Shown here piece by piece: positions 11,356-24,779 of a DNA stretch of 64,000 nt. The notes under the pieces were generated by a model. It had not been told where the DNA came from. It made no database searches and worked only from the letters and a program-made list of their open reading frames with translations. Position 1 is the stretch's first letter. Each line of letters starts with the position of its first letter. Source of the stretch: Lineus longissimus (Eukaryota; Nemertea; Pilidiophora; Heteronemertea; Lineidae); contig NC_088315.1 in the NCBI RefSeq assembly GCF_910592395.1, positions 188,501 to 252,500 on the forward strand, in the 5' to 3' direction. A program made the translations under genes and the position numbers.

Positions 11356-12818
11356 ATGCCAGCTCCAGATGAACCTTACTACTGCTCACAGCAAATCAAT
11401 ATTCCTCCTGCCCTGCCAGATATTTTAAAACAATTCACAAAGGCAGCTATAAGGACCCAACCTAAGGATGTACTTGCCTGGTCTGCAGCTTATTTCAAGG
11501 CCATGTCAAAAGGCGAGACGCCACCTGTTAAAGATAGATTAGAGATGCCAATAGCAACACAAAAGACAGACACAGGAATCACGGCTGGTCTCCTCAAGGT
11601 CTTGCACAAACAGGTTGGTTGAGTCATCAACAGCTGATACCTGTTGTTGTTTTGTGTATTATGCTAATACTTCACTTCCTCCTCGCACAACCTTGAGCCA
11701 AAAGGCCGTCAACATAGATCGTCTCCATCTTGCATGATCTCCTCAGATAAACTCTCCGCCTTGTTGATGCCTCACTGGTAACCTTTCATCAAATAAAACA
11801 GTGTGAACTTTGGTTTACCATTTCTGTCCATGATTTCAGCTTGGTCCAAAGAAGGTTGTACCCCTCTCACTGATAGAAGAGAAATGGAAAGATCTCTCTC
11901 TTCCAAAGGAGCAGTTTGATGAGTTAGTTCAGGTCGGAAGTTATGGCGGTGATGTGGAGTGGTTGAAATTCTTCAGTTTGGCAGCTTCAGGTTTAGGAGA
12001 AGTAAGTTTCCATAATGCAAACATTGCTAGTCTTAGGTGAACAATATATTGGAATTTGATGAAGCTTTTACACATTGAATCAGGATTCCAAGGTCCCATT
12101 GCAAAGAAGTGAATGACACAGTGAGGTTACACCATGTGGTATTGATGGTCTAATTTTGTCCTGATGGTAAGATTAAACTAAAATGACCATCTACAACTGA
12201 AAGTTAATATATGAGAAGTCATTCAAAGTTCCTGTTAGGTACAACCTTTGCCCTTAGCAACCGGGCTGGTTTGGTAATCATTGATACTAAAGACAGTCAC
12301 TGAGTCAGAATACAATGAAACTAACACCACAGAACCAATTCGTTTCAGAATATCACCGATGCAATGCAAATGATCTGCGAAATATTGACGGCTGATCCAG
12401 AGGGTGGTGCAGCCAGAATCGCCTTCCCACTCTGGCAAGACCTCTACAAATATTTGGCACAAATCGATGGCGATATCTCAACTGAACAAGTGGATGATGT
12501 CTGTGCACATCTGCAATATGACGTGTGAGTTGATAGTCAAAACATATCTACCATTGGCTGTTGTTTAAAGTACTGAATGTGCTAGGCTACGCAAATGCTG
12601 GGATTTCAATGTTGTAATCCTTTCATGAGTACACTTGTCTGTCTATCTATCTGTCCCCCAACCTTTCAGCCAGGGGGGACACTGTATAGTCTTGGTTTTT
12701 TTATGTTCTTGAATTCATCAATTTTGATACTTTTTTCTTTTCTTTTTCCAGAGATAAACAAGATGGTTTTGTACAGCCACGGAATTTTCTAAGTCCAGAT
12801 TGCCCAAAATTAGGATAA
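11356..12818 (+). CDS. ROPN1L: Ropporin-1-like protein (radial spoke / sperm fibrous sheath), 4 coding exons
   Basis: Known role: ROPN1L and its algal counterpart RSP11 carry an RIIa dimerisation-docking fold that binds AKAP-type helices in radial spokes and the sperm flagellum. Seen: exons 11356-11613, 11840-12001, 12349-12524 and 12752-12818 all have AG/GT borders and matching phases, giving 663 nt (220 aa; human ROPN1L is about 230). Residues 1-86 contain LPDILKQFTKAAIRTQP and ATQKTDTGITAGLLKVLHKQ, nearly identical to the human protein. Exon 2 has EEKWKDLSLPKEQF and exon 3 has EILTADPEGGAARI, also conserved. The RIIa-like domain is about residues 17-52. An acceptor nine bases before the ATG (TTTTTAG at 11341-11347) shows a noncoding first exon. 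It diverges from HORMAD, so two reproductive genes share one intergenic region. Confidence 0.94.
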
Positions 12819-13272
12819 AATGTCACACAGACTTCGTGTCATTCTACCACTGAACACTTTCACTTAAAGACTGTAAAACATTCTAAATTATTTAATACAA
12901 AGACAAACAACAGAAAAGTGTTTGACTTTTATTCAAAACATTCAAATATTTGTCTTAATCATGTGATATCACTGTCTTATTGGAGTAAGGTCAAGGTTAT
13001 CTTTGGTTTTGTTGCATTTCTTATGAAATGGACAACTTGTTGTAAAATCCACAATCCATCCATGTAAATTTTCCTTGATATTAATGTCGGTTTGCCATAT
13101 CCGTTTTATCATATTTATTTCTTACATATTCCATCCAATATTGTTGCTTGTTGTTGAGAGAAATGATCAGAGACGGCTCCCAAAATATAACGAACAAATG
13201 TGGCAGTATTTGCTGCATGCGTTGGTTACCCCTGTCCATTGTAGACTTCTTCTGAAAAATAACAGGTTTGTA

Positions 13273-13278
13273 AATAAA
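13273..13278 (+). terminator. ROPN1L: Candidate polyadenylation signal of ROPN1L
   Basis: AATAAA on the plus strand about 455 nt after the ROPN1L stop codon, followed by a T-rich stretch and then the 50-bp minisatellite. It is a plausible 3' end. Confidence 0.5.
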
Positions 13279-13423
13279 GTAATTTGTAGCTTTTCATGGC
13301 AAACAATTGTTCAGTTTATTAGTGATTGATCGAGGGTGTTACCACAATTCGTAAACTAGACTCCACTAACTACAGTCTACGATGCAAGGTTGGAGGTGCA
13401 CAGCTGAACCCAACGGACCACCT

Positions 13424-14685
13424 GTCCATCAGAGGGAGTGCTGGTCCTTGGTTGTACTGCTCGCACAACCTGTCCATCAGAGAGAGTGCTGGTCTTTGGT
13501 TGTACTACTCGCACAACCTGTCCATCAGAGAGTGCTGGTCTTTGGTTGTACTACTCGCACAACCTGTCCATCAGAGAGAGTGCTGGTCTTTGGTTGTACT
13601 ACTCGGACAACCTGTCCATCAGAGAGAGAGTGCTGGTCCTTGGTTGTACTACTCGCACAACCTGTCCATCAGAGAGAGAGTGCTGGTCCTTGGTTGTACT
13701 ACTCGCACAACCTGTCCATCAGAGAGAGAGTGCTGGTCCTTGGTTGTACTGCTCGCACAACCTGTCCATCAGAGAGAGAGTGCTGGTCTTTGGTTCTACT
13801 ACTCGGACAACCTGTCCATCAGAGAGAGAGTGCTGGTCCTTGGTTGTACTACTCGCACAATTGTCCATCAGAGAGAGAGTGCTGGTCCTTGGTTGTACTA
13901 CTCGCACAACCTGTCCATCAGAGAGTGCTGGTCCTTGGTTGTACTACTCGCACAACTGTCCATCAGAGAGAGTGCTGGTCCTTGGTTGTACTACTCGCAC
14001 AACTGTCCATCAGAGAGAGTGCTGGTCCTTGGTTGTACTACTCGCACAACCTGTCCATCAGAGAGAGAGTGCTGGTCCTTGGTTGTACTACTCGCACAAC
14101 CTGTCCATCAGAGAGAGAGTGCTGGTCCTTGGTTGTACTACTCGCACAACCTGTCCATCAGAGAGAGAGTGCTGGTCCTTGGTTGTACTACTCGCACAAC
14201 TGTCCATCAGAGAGAGTGCTGGTCCTTGGTTGTACTACTCGCACAACCTGTCCATCAGAGAGAGAGTGCTGGTCCTTGGTTGTACTACTCGCACAACCTG
14301 TCCATCAGAGAGAGAGTGCTGGTCCTTGGTTGTACTACTCGCACAACCTGTCCATCAGAGAGAGAGTGCTGGTCCTTGGTTGTACTACTCGCACAACTGT
14401 CCATCAGAGAGAGTGCTGGTCCTTGGTTGTACTACTCGCACAACCTGTCCATCAGAGAGAGAGTGCTGGTCCTTGGTTGTACTACTCGCACAACCTGTCC
14501 ATCAGAGAGAGAGTGCTGGTCCTTGGTTGTACTACTCGCACAACCTGTCCATCAGAGAGAGAGTGCTGGTCCTTGGTTGTACTACTCGCACAACCGTCCA
14601 TCAGAGAGAGTGCTGGTCCTTGGTTGTACTACTCGCACAACCTGTCCATCAGAGAGAGAGTGCTGGTCCTTGGTTGTACTGTCAA
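13424..14685. repeat. 50-bp minisatellite downstream of ROPN1L, about 26 copies
   Basis: The unit contains CTCGCACAACCTGTCCATCA and GTGCTGGTCCTTGGTTGTAC. Copies differ mainly in the number of GA dinucleotides after CATCA (2-4) and in ACAACTGTCC versus ACAACCTGTCC. This makes unit length about 45-50 bp and all three plus-strand frames partly open. The 416-459-codon ORFs here are not genes. Confidence 0.95.
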
Positions 14686-14689
14686 TGAT

Positions 14690-17600
14690 GCAAAACAAGT
14701 ATTGATTCCATGGTTAATTATAGTTTATTTTGTGGGTACATGAAGCACAAAATAATACATAAATATCAAAAGTAGCTACAGACTAGCTTGCTAACGAACT
14801 TAATACACGCATGAAGGATTTGCTATACATGGAGTGACCAGAAAACGGTCAAAGAGGTTTGAACATACCCAACGGCTCTGATATAGGGAGAAAAGAAAGT
14901 TAGTTCACTCCTGTAGTCAAATGGAGAATGAATATGATTTGGGATCGACACCCCCTGGAAAGTTTTGATCGGAGCAAAACGATTATATACATGTTATGTT
15001 GGCAAGTCATGATAGAGAGTTTTCTATGCAACTTTCCAAAAGGTGTTAACGAAGTTAAAGGATGGTAGCCACCTAGACTGGATATTTCCAGGGTTTAGGC
15101 AGCAAATTCTTAAAGATATAACTACAATGCATTCATCATGCTACAAATGGACATCTATGTATATCGAACATTTGAGAAAAAAAGCTCAGAGAAATCACCA
15201 AGTCTTTGTTGGCCAGAGTGAGGTTCGAGCGCGTGCTAGAGTCACTAACGCCCCCTCGTATGAAAAGTGGCCATGATAAATATTATCATGTCGAAATACA
15301 CACGCACACAATTTAGTATCATCTATACATCATGGTGGCCTGTTCTACACCATACATACATCATATACATTTATACACTACAGTGCCAGACTATTATATT
15401 CTGCATATTAGGTCAGTAACGCCAGAAGTTTTCAAATCACTATCACAGTATATCAGCCCATATGGGAAAGGAACAAACAAATCTGTATGGTGAAGGAAAA
15501 CCCTCCAAACTATATTGCATTAAATCGCCCGATTCTTTTTCAGTTCATGACTATTGTCAGGTTCATACCTGTCTTGGGTGGGAAAAGGTATCCTTTTTCA
15601 CATTTTTCAGAAGCAAGTCATAACAATAGAATGACTAAAAGATTTTGTGTCATTTTGAGTCTAGAACATAAACTTAAAATAGCGTAAAAGTATCAATAAA
15701 CTCTGTACAGTTTTAACAAAACAATTTTGACTAGAAGTTAGAAGTTAATTTTCTGGTTCATAACTTTTATGAACAAAAGGTTACCTGTAGTGTCTGGCTG
15801 CACATTATGAAATCACAGAAATAAACATACTTGGATGGAGATGTCAGACAAACTGAGACTTTCCCATGGCAAAGACAGTTCTCTCCCACAAAACGCTACT
15901 TTACTGAACACAACCTCGATGTTATAGAGAACCACCACCTCGCCTCATAACTTCCCTTCCTTACACAATGATGACAATCACTACCTCTGAAGGACTAGAA
16001 CATTTTAGTTCTACTTCTCTGTCACCAGGTGGCAGCACATGCTTGGTCAAGTACAGCCTCACATTGCACTCCTCTATTTGGTGGAGTATTGCTGGAGAGA
16101 GTGCTCCATGGCAAACATGTATCAACAGTTCAATGAAACCATCAACTGTCTTACAATCTGTATACAACTCAACAAGACATCTGAGATTACTCATGAAATG
16201 TTCTGGAAACAAGAAGTCAACTCCTGATCACCATGACTAGCATGGTGAGTGAAGTCGTTACAACATACATTCATATCATACACACGTCTGAAGGTGAAAC
16301 ACTTAAATGAACGTCCAATTGTCAAGAGAAACAAGCTAGCTACTCCAAACAGTAATAATGAACAAAGGAATCATTGGAACTCAGTGAAGGGTTGCGAATT
16401 CATGCTCCATTGAGTGAAGAGAAATGTTTTCATTATGTTGTCCACGTGCTCACTCACTGGCCTTCTACTGTCAAGTCAGTCAGGTGCCAACACAATGTTC
16501 TAGACTGGTTTTGTATTAATTTGATCATCCATTACGAGCTAGAAAGATACAGTGGTTCTGGACCGGGCTTACACTATCAAGTGCTTTTAGAATATTTAAA
16601 CTGGCATTTCCCAGAAAAGTGGCCGACTTGTCAGACTTGTAGAGACAATCAAACCACCCAGAACAGATATCTTAAACGACGACTCGTCACTAGTCACATC
16701 AATGTAAAGGTTGAAAGACTGACATGAGACTATTCAGACCCGATTCCGTCTCGAGATGGATCATCTATACAATTGAACAGAACAAAAAAAGGTCCACCAA
16801 GAAATACCATAATGCCTTACAAACCTCGGCAACGTTAGCGTACTCTTCGATGTTTAAGTTAGGAAACTATGCAGGGCCAGTCCTCAGTGGCATAGAGATC
16901 AGTTCATGTTATCATCAGCAAGTTCATCCCATGTGCCAAGGAAATATGAACGGTATATAACCATAAAGACCACTTTGTGAGAGCTCCAACTTGGATGCAT
17001 GATTATTCAGCCTCCATCTGTTGACTTTCACCCTTCAATCTTGATATTCTCGGCTACACCAGCTCAGGGACATTTCATTTTGACCAAAAGGTGACACTTG
17101 AAAGCAAGACAGCTCTGCATAGTTTCCAGAGCATGTAAGCACAAGATATGAAGAAATGAATACAAATAGTTTGTTAAACTAGATAACGTAGTAAACATTT
17201 TATATGCTGTGACATTCTAGGAAAAGCCAGAGCCCTCTTGTGACCAGACATTGTATTATATCTGATCTCACCAAAGAATGAGGCATGGAAATTCTGTCAG
17301 CTATCATACAGTTTCTAGACAAAGTCATAAAAAACAACTACCATAGATTTACGGTCTGCGGACCATACACAGAAGTCTGCAGACCACATATTCCTCACTC
17401 AAACATCGCACTTGATCAACTAGCAATGTGTCACTCGGCTACAGACTCACAAATGGAACAAATGTAAATGTATAACACCCCCTATTGCACAACCCATGTA
17501 CTATTGTAAGAAGTGCAGTCTTACCGTATATATAAACACCCTGAAAAGATTTGACAATAGATTGATTACATAATATGTATATTATTTACAAAATCTTGTA

Positions 17601-20600
17601 TTTACACTTCAAATGAATTATGCCAGTTAAAGTTGTATGTATTTAAATCCAATCGTTGCTACCACTAAGTGTATCTATTGAAAAAAGAGCTGAATTGATT
17701 TAAAACATGAACTTCCTACACGTTTGCTGATGCTACACATCAAGAGAAGACAGGCAGCAGACGCTCGCGGCGTATGGGTCAAAGATTCAAAGTCTAACCA
17801 TCAAAATGTGACGCTGTACAAGTCTAGATACAAATGTGATGTACATTAAACTTGAAAACAACTGCATGACTCGTGTGAGCCAAATCGACTGCAAACAGAT
17901 GTACACATGGACCATCATGAAGATGTAACTTGAGCTATGATTCCTTAATGGATGCTTGAAAATGACACACAGAGCTTGACCAGTGGAAACACGGCCCACA
18001 GGCAATGTGCTCTGCCACGATGTACCTGGTAACAACCTACATGGCTAACTATTAACAATGAGTCCATACAACTAGGAAAGTTTCAGAGATTTTAACAAAA
18101 ACTCTTATAACTTCTGTGTTGCTACAAATCCATGTACATTATGTCGAAGCGTTTAATTACACTGAATAGTATATACTCGATGAGACTGTGAATGAATGAA
18201 ATACCTGTACAAACGGAGTGATGAGTTTTGATGTAACATCCTGTACACGTGACACTATATATATATCTTATATAAAATATGTGCATTGATTCATGTAGCA
18301 TAAGTTTTTGCATAATAGTGATTTATAACTAGGTATCCCCTGATTTAAGTTTTCGACTCATCTGGTTGTCATGACAACTGTCACCATGACTACCATGGTT
18401 ACTATGGATGCATCTTGATGGTCAACCAATCGCATTGCCAGGTAGAGCTCTTGAACATTTCAATTGCTAAGTTTACAATCTGAATTTAGATGTTTGACAA
18501 AATAACTGTCAACATTGTACATTATATTTTCGTTACATTTTTGTTCTGTGTTTAAGTTTAAGTACGAGAAATCAGTCAAAATCTGCCTCATTGCGGCCAG
18601 TTTGAAGGAAACGCATAAATTGAATGATCTCTACCTTGACAAGTACAATGTTGATTCTCTGCATTTGGGTAACCTACATCTAGGCAGAACCAGAGCTGAT
18701 TAGAGAGGCTACAAACCATGCAAGGGTTAACTCTCCATGCAAGTGGGGCTCTAATATATAGATGTAACACTGGAGGGCAGCACAGTGCTGGTATTTAACT
18801 CTGAAAGAATAACATGATAAAACCATCTACATAGGAGGAGGACAACAATGACGTTATTGGTAGAAATGCCAAGGCGTTGGGGGGGGGGGGGGTCGGACCT
18901 ATATAGAAATAGGAGCAGGTTTAATTCATTCAAATCACGAAGCGCGCATCAATGCATTACATTTCTACAATTCATTATTTGTCCCTGGGAATTCTTATGA
19001 GCAGTCGGTCCGTCGCCATGATTTCAACAAAATACCCGCCAAACAGAACAAACAGCTAAAGAAGCTAACAAGGCAAAACATGCAATGAAACAAAAGAGGT
19101 AATAATAAAGCTCTCAGTACTAGAGACGAGTAACATGAGTGTGGCACATAGTATAAGGAAAATTTAACAAAATTAACAGATTCATTCATTCAGTTTAAAG
19201 CTTTTACTTTATGTTCAAAACAGACGTGTTAAAGTATGGAGAGATCAATTCTCTTGCGAGACAGAAGCCCCACGGCTAAACCCCAAAAGGAGAGCCAGAC
19301 AATTTAAAGCTTGAAGACAACAATCATCAAGAAACGGGCGACTTTGAGAAATAACCACATGTTGTCGAGATCTTAACGAAAAACACAAACGAGCCAACAA
19401 GTGACACAAGTGACATGTCGCGACCGGTGCCAATTCTTCAACTCATTACATCCATGTTTTCAATTCAGCCAATCAGAATGGTTGTAACAAATGAGTATGG
19501 TTGTGAAAGTTTGGTTTTTCAGTGGACAATAGCACTTGGCAAATATCCCAGAAGTTCCTCGGTTTGCACATGATCACATGACCCGACCACTGGGTGAAAA
19601 TCTATTTAATCCCTTAAAACAATAACAATTAACATATATGAGTGAAACATGAATAGACTTTAAAGGGAAAACCAAGAACTAAAGAAGAAGCACACCAAAA
19701 CCAACAAGACAGCATGAGAGGTGCAGAAGCAGCGTGGAATGCACTGGTCACACAGTGACTCCTTTTAGGGAGGTTTCAAAACAATTATGTAAACAGGGCC
19801 GCAACTACCAATCAAAAACTTCTAACGACTTTCAGGTGCAAAGCCTAATTTGAAAATGCGCAGTTTACTACTGAATACCAAGTTTGAGAGAGTAGGTTAG
19901 TTAATGTAGCTATCCTCATGGTGGAACTTTATTTTGTTCATAATCATGTTAGTTTCTAAGTAGACCTCATCCCCCCCTCCCCCCCGATGTGTCAGACTTA
20001 ACCTTCGAGTCTGTGATCTGAAATATGATTAAACAATCTCCCCCCCAATGTCGTCTGAAAACCAGGCCTCATTTTCAGCCTGTTTGAAAGTTGATCTAAA
20101 AGCCTAAAGTACAGTATTAGTATTTGCTAAAGTTCCAATATTGACAGCATTGCTACATTTTACACATTGTATCTAGTCAATTGTTGTAATACTTTCCATA
20201 AGCTATTAACCTGAAGAGTAAAAGATTAAACTCTGAATGCATTACGACCGGTGAGCACCATCATTTCACAATAGACATTTTGGCGACAGAGTTCAATTCA
20301 ACAGTAATACAACATAAGGTTTTTGTCTCAGTAACTAGTTGACGATGGCCACCACCCTCCACAAGCTCCAGGCATGGCATATTATCAATGCTCCAGCCTG
20401 CAGCCTTTGCTACAGGAGCACTGCAGCCGCTATATGCTTTCATAAGGTGGCAACCACCGTCAACCATCCCACTGGTTATACAGGAAAGCTAAACTTCTCA
20501 ATACCGCACTGCTGTAAGCTAGATGACTCCAATCATCAGGTGACAAACCTCAAGAAAAATCCCCAAACACAAAAACTATGACACAAGAGATTAGGTTTCT

Positions 20601-23600
20601 GGCAACTTAGGCAAAGGGAAATATCAACACATCTAACCGGTGATTTGGCCTTAAAAACATTATATGAATAGTTCTGTAAAAACTATCATCGTGTTTTAAA
20701 CAAATACTCTAAAGAATTTCATCGGACACTCGCCTGCTGTTGTTGATGAATGAGTTGTGTTTACGTCATATACCTTTTAGAACATTCCTCTTCAAAGAGA
20801 TAGTTTCGTATGTTTTTATTTCTGAAGGATACTACACAGGTGGATCTAGTGAACCCCAAGTATTTCAAAATAACATCAATAGCTGTACAAGTGTTAAGTT
20901 ACTTATGAGGTGTTTTACCACATTTGAACAACAGAGTTTAGGGCAGCCTAGTGGACCATGATTCAGTTACTTACAGTTCTGGCCAATCAATGAGGATAAT
21001 GGGAGTTATTAGGTAAGCACTTATATCCCAGCATTGTTCCTGTACAGAAGGTGACATCAGCATGTAAACAAATGTTCTACAACCTGTTTGAATGCACTAC
21101 TGAATGTACATCTACACAGGATCTCTGAGTGATACCTTTGAACCTATCTGCCCAAGGACCAACAGTAACAATTGAAAGACACTCCCATATCAGAGTTACA
21201 GTTACCAAGTGGATTGTTATTTTGAAGTGACCCATGTCAGCATTTCTCAGGACGTTAAAAGCATACTTGGGGTTCACTCACAGTGTTGTGTTAAAATGCC
21301 AGGGGTTTACTTCAAAGCGTTTGGTTAAAGAGGCAAGGGTACAAGTTCTATTTGCGAGTTAGCACCAGTCGAAAGAACCCAGAACCAATTATATACTACA
21401 AGAGTTACACCAAGTGTTTGAGCACCAAATGAAAATCAAATGGACCATCTATGTAAAGCTGATAACATTTATAACTATTAAATAAGAAACAGAGTTAGCT
21501 ACCACAAAGATTTCTCTGTTAACTCTATAAGGACTACTGCAGTATCTTATAAACTGGCTGTATATTCAGCCAAATCCTGGGAATTATCAGCTAAGAATGG
21601 AGGTTATGAGCACTGTAGAGTGGAGATTTCCCACCACCCATCTAGACCATAGCTACTGCACTTCTAACTCAGTGTTTATGCAGACAGCGTATGTGACTGA
21701 CTACATGCTGACTATCTCTGCGCACAACTGAATGGTGCCAACTGGATGCAGCAAGGTGAATTATTTTCATGACTTTGATAACACCGTCTTTAAAACAATC
21801 TGAATTTGGTTGACTTGTCCATGACAATGCACCAACAACTCCACTACAGCAGTCCTTATAGGATTAACACTGAATACAACAAGCTGAAGTTTGATCTGAA
21901 TATTGCCCTTGATGACAAAAGGCTGCTGCCAACACGACCAGGATTCATTCATCCCAGCGAGTTGAGATGATAAGGGACAACGTACCCATGGTCTCTCACA
22001 ACATTTGAAAGTGGTCAGGAGCGACTCCTGTGAAGCCAGACGGTAATCCAAGAGGCCTTCAACAAAAGACAGATTACTGTGATCGCTGTCCTTGACGTTG
22101 CTGATGTCAGGAGGTCAGAAACTGTGGAGAACGTCATGGTTGTCATCACCACACTGCATAACTGACATGATTGCTGTGAGGTTCCTGTGTCAATGACGTC
22201 AATCTGACATTCAAAGTGTGACCTGTTTCACCTGCTGGGCATCATCTACACAGCTCAATAGGCTTATTGTTCAGGACTGGATAGTACAGCCTTTTGCCAG
22301 TTTTGGGACATGAGTGGGGAGCAACAAGGATCTATTGCCAACACCAATCAAATGAAGGAGAGACTCGTTTGGCTGACTGAAGTTGATGAAAATCAAATGA
22401 TAACAGATACTGAAGGCCAACTGCAGCTTTTAGATTACAATTCACCTCTTTCGAAATGAGCACCGCCTGTGGTTGAGCTCTGTTGTCGGGAAACAAAATG
22501 ACTGACTTCTCGGCTCAGCCTTTGATGTTCCCGACATCAGGTCTGCCTCGACATGAAGGTAGCAGAGGCTGACCCCAAAACTTAGCAAGTTTGGGCCATT
22601 CCATTGTAAGAGGTGCTTATCTAGTCCCCAATATGACTCTGAAGACGGCAGCCTGTACGCTTCATCTGTAGTCTTACTTCAAAAGAGACTTCACCAACTT
22701 CAGCCAGCACAGACTTGATGGAGGTTTGCATAAAAAAGTCAACACGTATAATTATAAAACATCTACTTGAATCACAGCGACTTCTAAACATTGGGTGATG
22801 GGTCCATGTAAGTGAACAGTTTTGTTTTTTTGCAATATTTCCCTCACCTCTGTTAGTGGCCTCATCTCTTCGAGAAGATCACGTTGGCAAGTGAAGGTCA
22901 CTGTAACCTGCCTAAATGATTCTTAGACATTGAGTTGCACATTTGGTCTGGAAATGAAGTCGACCTCAGATACAGTTGTTTACATCTTATACCTTAAAGA
23001 ATAACATACATACTTCCCATCACCCAAAATAAGAAGTTGGTGGGATGAATCCCCGACACCCCTATAACTCAAATGGACCCTCCTGAAAACAGAAACCAGG
23101 AGAGATCATTAACTGAAGTAGTTTAGGGATGTCAGGCAGGCATTTGCGTATGGAATACAAAGTCTTATTGACCAATGAACGAGCTCACTCGGTATCACAC
23201 CGCCCCCTATCCCCAAACATAGAAGTATCCAAGAAAGACTCCCGACGAGTACTGTGCTCTCCGCGTTATCATAAAGTTTTGTCATGTACAGCCCGTCTTC
23301 ACGGAAGCAGAAGGATCACTCCGGTTTGTGAGCAAAGAAGAGAGACTTGATGATGATAATTCGGGGCGCAGTCACGGTGGGTCGTGGCGTCCATCAAACC
23401 ATCCACACTTCTATGCCTGTGTTCATCTCTTGTTCATCTGGAACGCCTCACTAAATCGTACATCCAGAATCTTGCGCTGAACGCCCATATAAGGGATTGG
23501 AGAACATAATACATAGCGCAATGCAACACAGCGCGTAACAATACATTACTCAGGGTTTTCATCAGAAATGAAAAACACCAACTTAACACTTGAAAAAAAC

Positions 23601-24270
23601 GCCCGCACTATCCGGTAATTCTTTGACACAATATTGTTGGACATTGAGACGCTGCGTTCCGTATCCAACATGCACACGTGCTGACAGGTAAGACTTGGAA
23701 GAACTTGGTTTATAAACATGGTCACATCATCCGATGACAATCATTCTGCCGCCACTCACGTTTCTCATGTCGCTTTCATATCCTGCATTGAAAAAGAGAA
23801 AGCATTGTTTAACCTAGATGATTCAGGGAAGAGAGAGGTTCCCTTGCTGACACTGACAGAAGTCGTCAGAGGCCGTCTTCAACAGAGGTCCTTTGTCCAT
23901 CATGAGACTGTCTCGAGAAAGCTATAAATATATAAGTATAAATATATCACGGATGGCCTAAAATCAACCTGGGCTGTATCACCAGCCGTGAAGAGTGGAT
24001 GATGGATATTTAGCTGGGTGCATTATCTGAGAGCTATAGTTCCACATGGTGTTGGCCCAGGACATGCGTCATGTAGCGGGGTGTTGAGAGCACACAGTGG
24101 AACACTCATCGATAATGTATGCGGAGTGTGCATCAATAATACATGGAGAAATTACCTTCGGCAAACGTATAATATATGACACCATGTTACGAATGAATCA
24201 AGTCACTTGTATAGCCTCTGCTGCCACCTATGGGCTAAGATTGATACTCATGCCATTCGACCTATTTCTC
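14690..24270. other. About 9.6 kb with no recognised gene
   Basis: AT-rich single-copy-looking DNA with many stop codons. Open stretches near 15961-16212 (minus) and 16374-16727 (plus) have no family resemblance or convincing splice borders. G- or C-homopolymer runs occur near 18880-18891 and 19972-19985. No tRNA, transposase or reverse-transcriptase motif seen. Confidence 0.5.
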
Positions 24271-24772
24271 TTTCTAGAGGAGCCCACATTGCTGAGAGTA
24301 GACCTGTGGCTGGAGCGGCCCACATTGCTGAGAGTAAACCTGTGGTTAGAGCGGCCCACATTGCTGAGAGTAGACCTGTGGCTAGAGCGGCCCACATTGC
24401 TGAGAGTAAACCTGTGGTTAGAGCGGCCCACATTGCTGAGAGTAGACCTGTGGCTAGACCGGCCCACATTGCTGAGAGTAGACCTGTGGCTAGACCGGCC
24501 GGTGGCTAGAGCGGCCCACATTGCTGAGAGTAGACCTGTGGCTAGAGCGGCCCACATTGCTGAGAGTAGACCTGTGGCTAGACCGGCCCGTGGCTAGAGC
24601 GGCCCACATTGCTGAGAGTAGACCTGTGGCTAGACCGGCCCGTGGCTAGAGCGGCCCACATTGCTGAGAGTAGACCTGTGGCTAGACCGGCCCGTGGCTA
24701 GAGCGGCCCACATTGCTGAGAGTAGACCTGTGGCTAGACCGGCCCGTGGCTAGAGCGGCCCACATTGCTCCC
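24270..24772. repeat. 36/52-bp minisatellite with length switching
   Basis: Copies of CCCACATTGCTGAGAG start at 24283, 24319, 24355, 24391, 24427, 24463, 24515, 24551, 24603, 24655, 24707 and 24759. Spacing is therefore 36 bp early, then 52, 36 and 52 bp. The 52-bp form carries a second partial segment (GACCGGCCCGTGGCTAGAGC). Confidence 0.95.
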
Positions 24773-24779
24773 AATCCAC

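Noticed and set aside
13326-14743. Three overlapping plus-strand ORFs of 416-459 codons
   Set aside because: They lie wholly in the 50-bp minisatellite, read the same repeat in three frames and resemble no protein.
15961-16727. Possible coding exons (83 codons minus, 117 codons plus)
   Set aside because: Unrecognised, on opposite strands and without convincing consensus borders on both sides.
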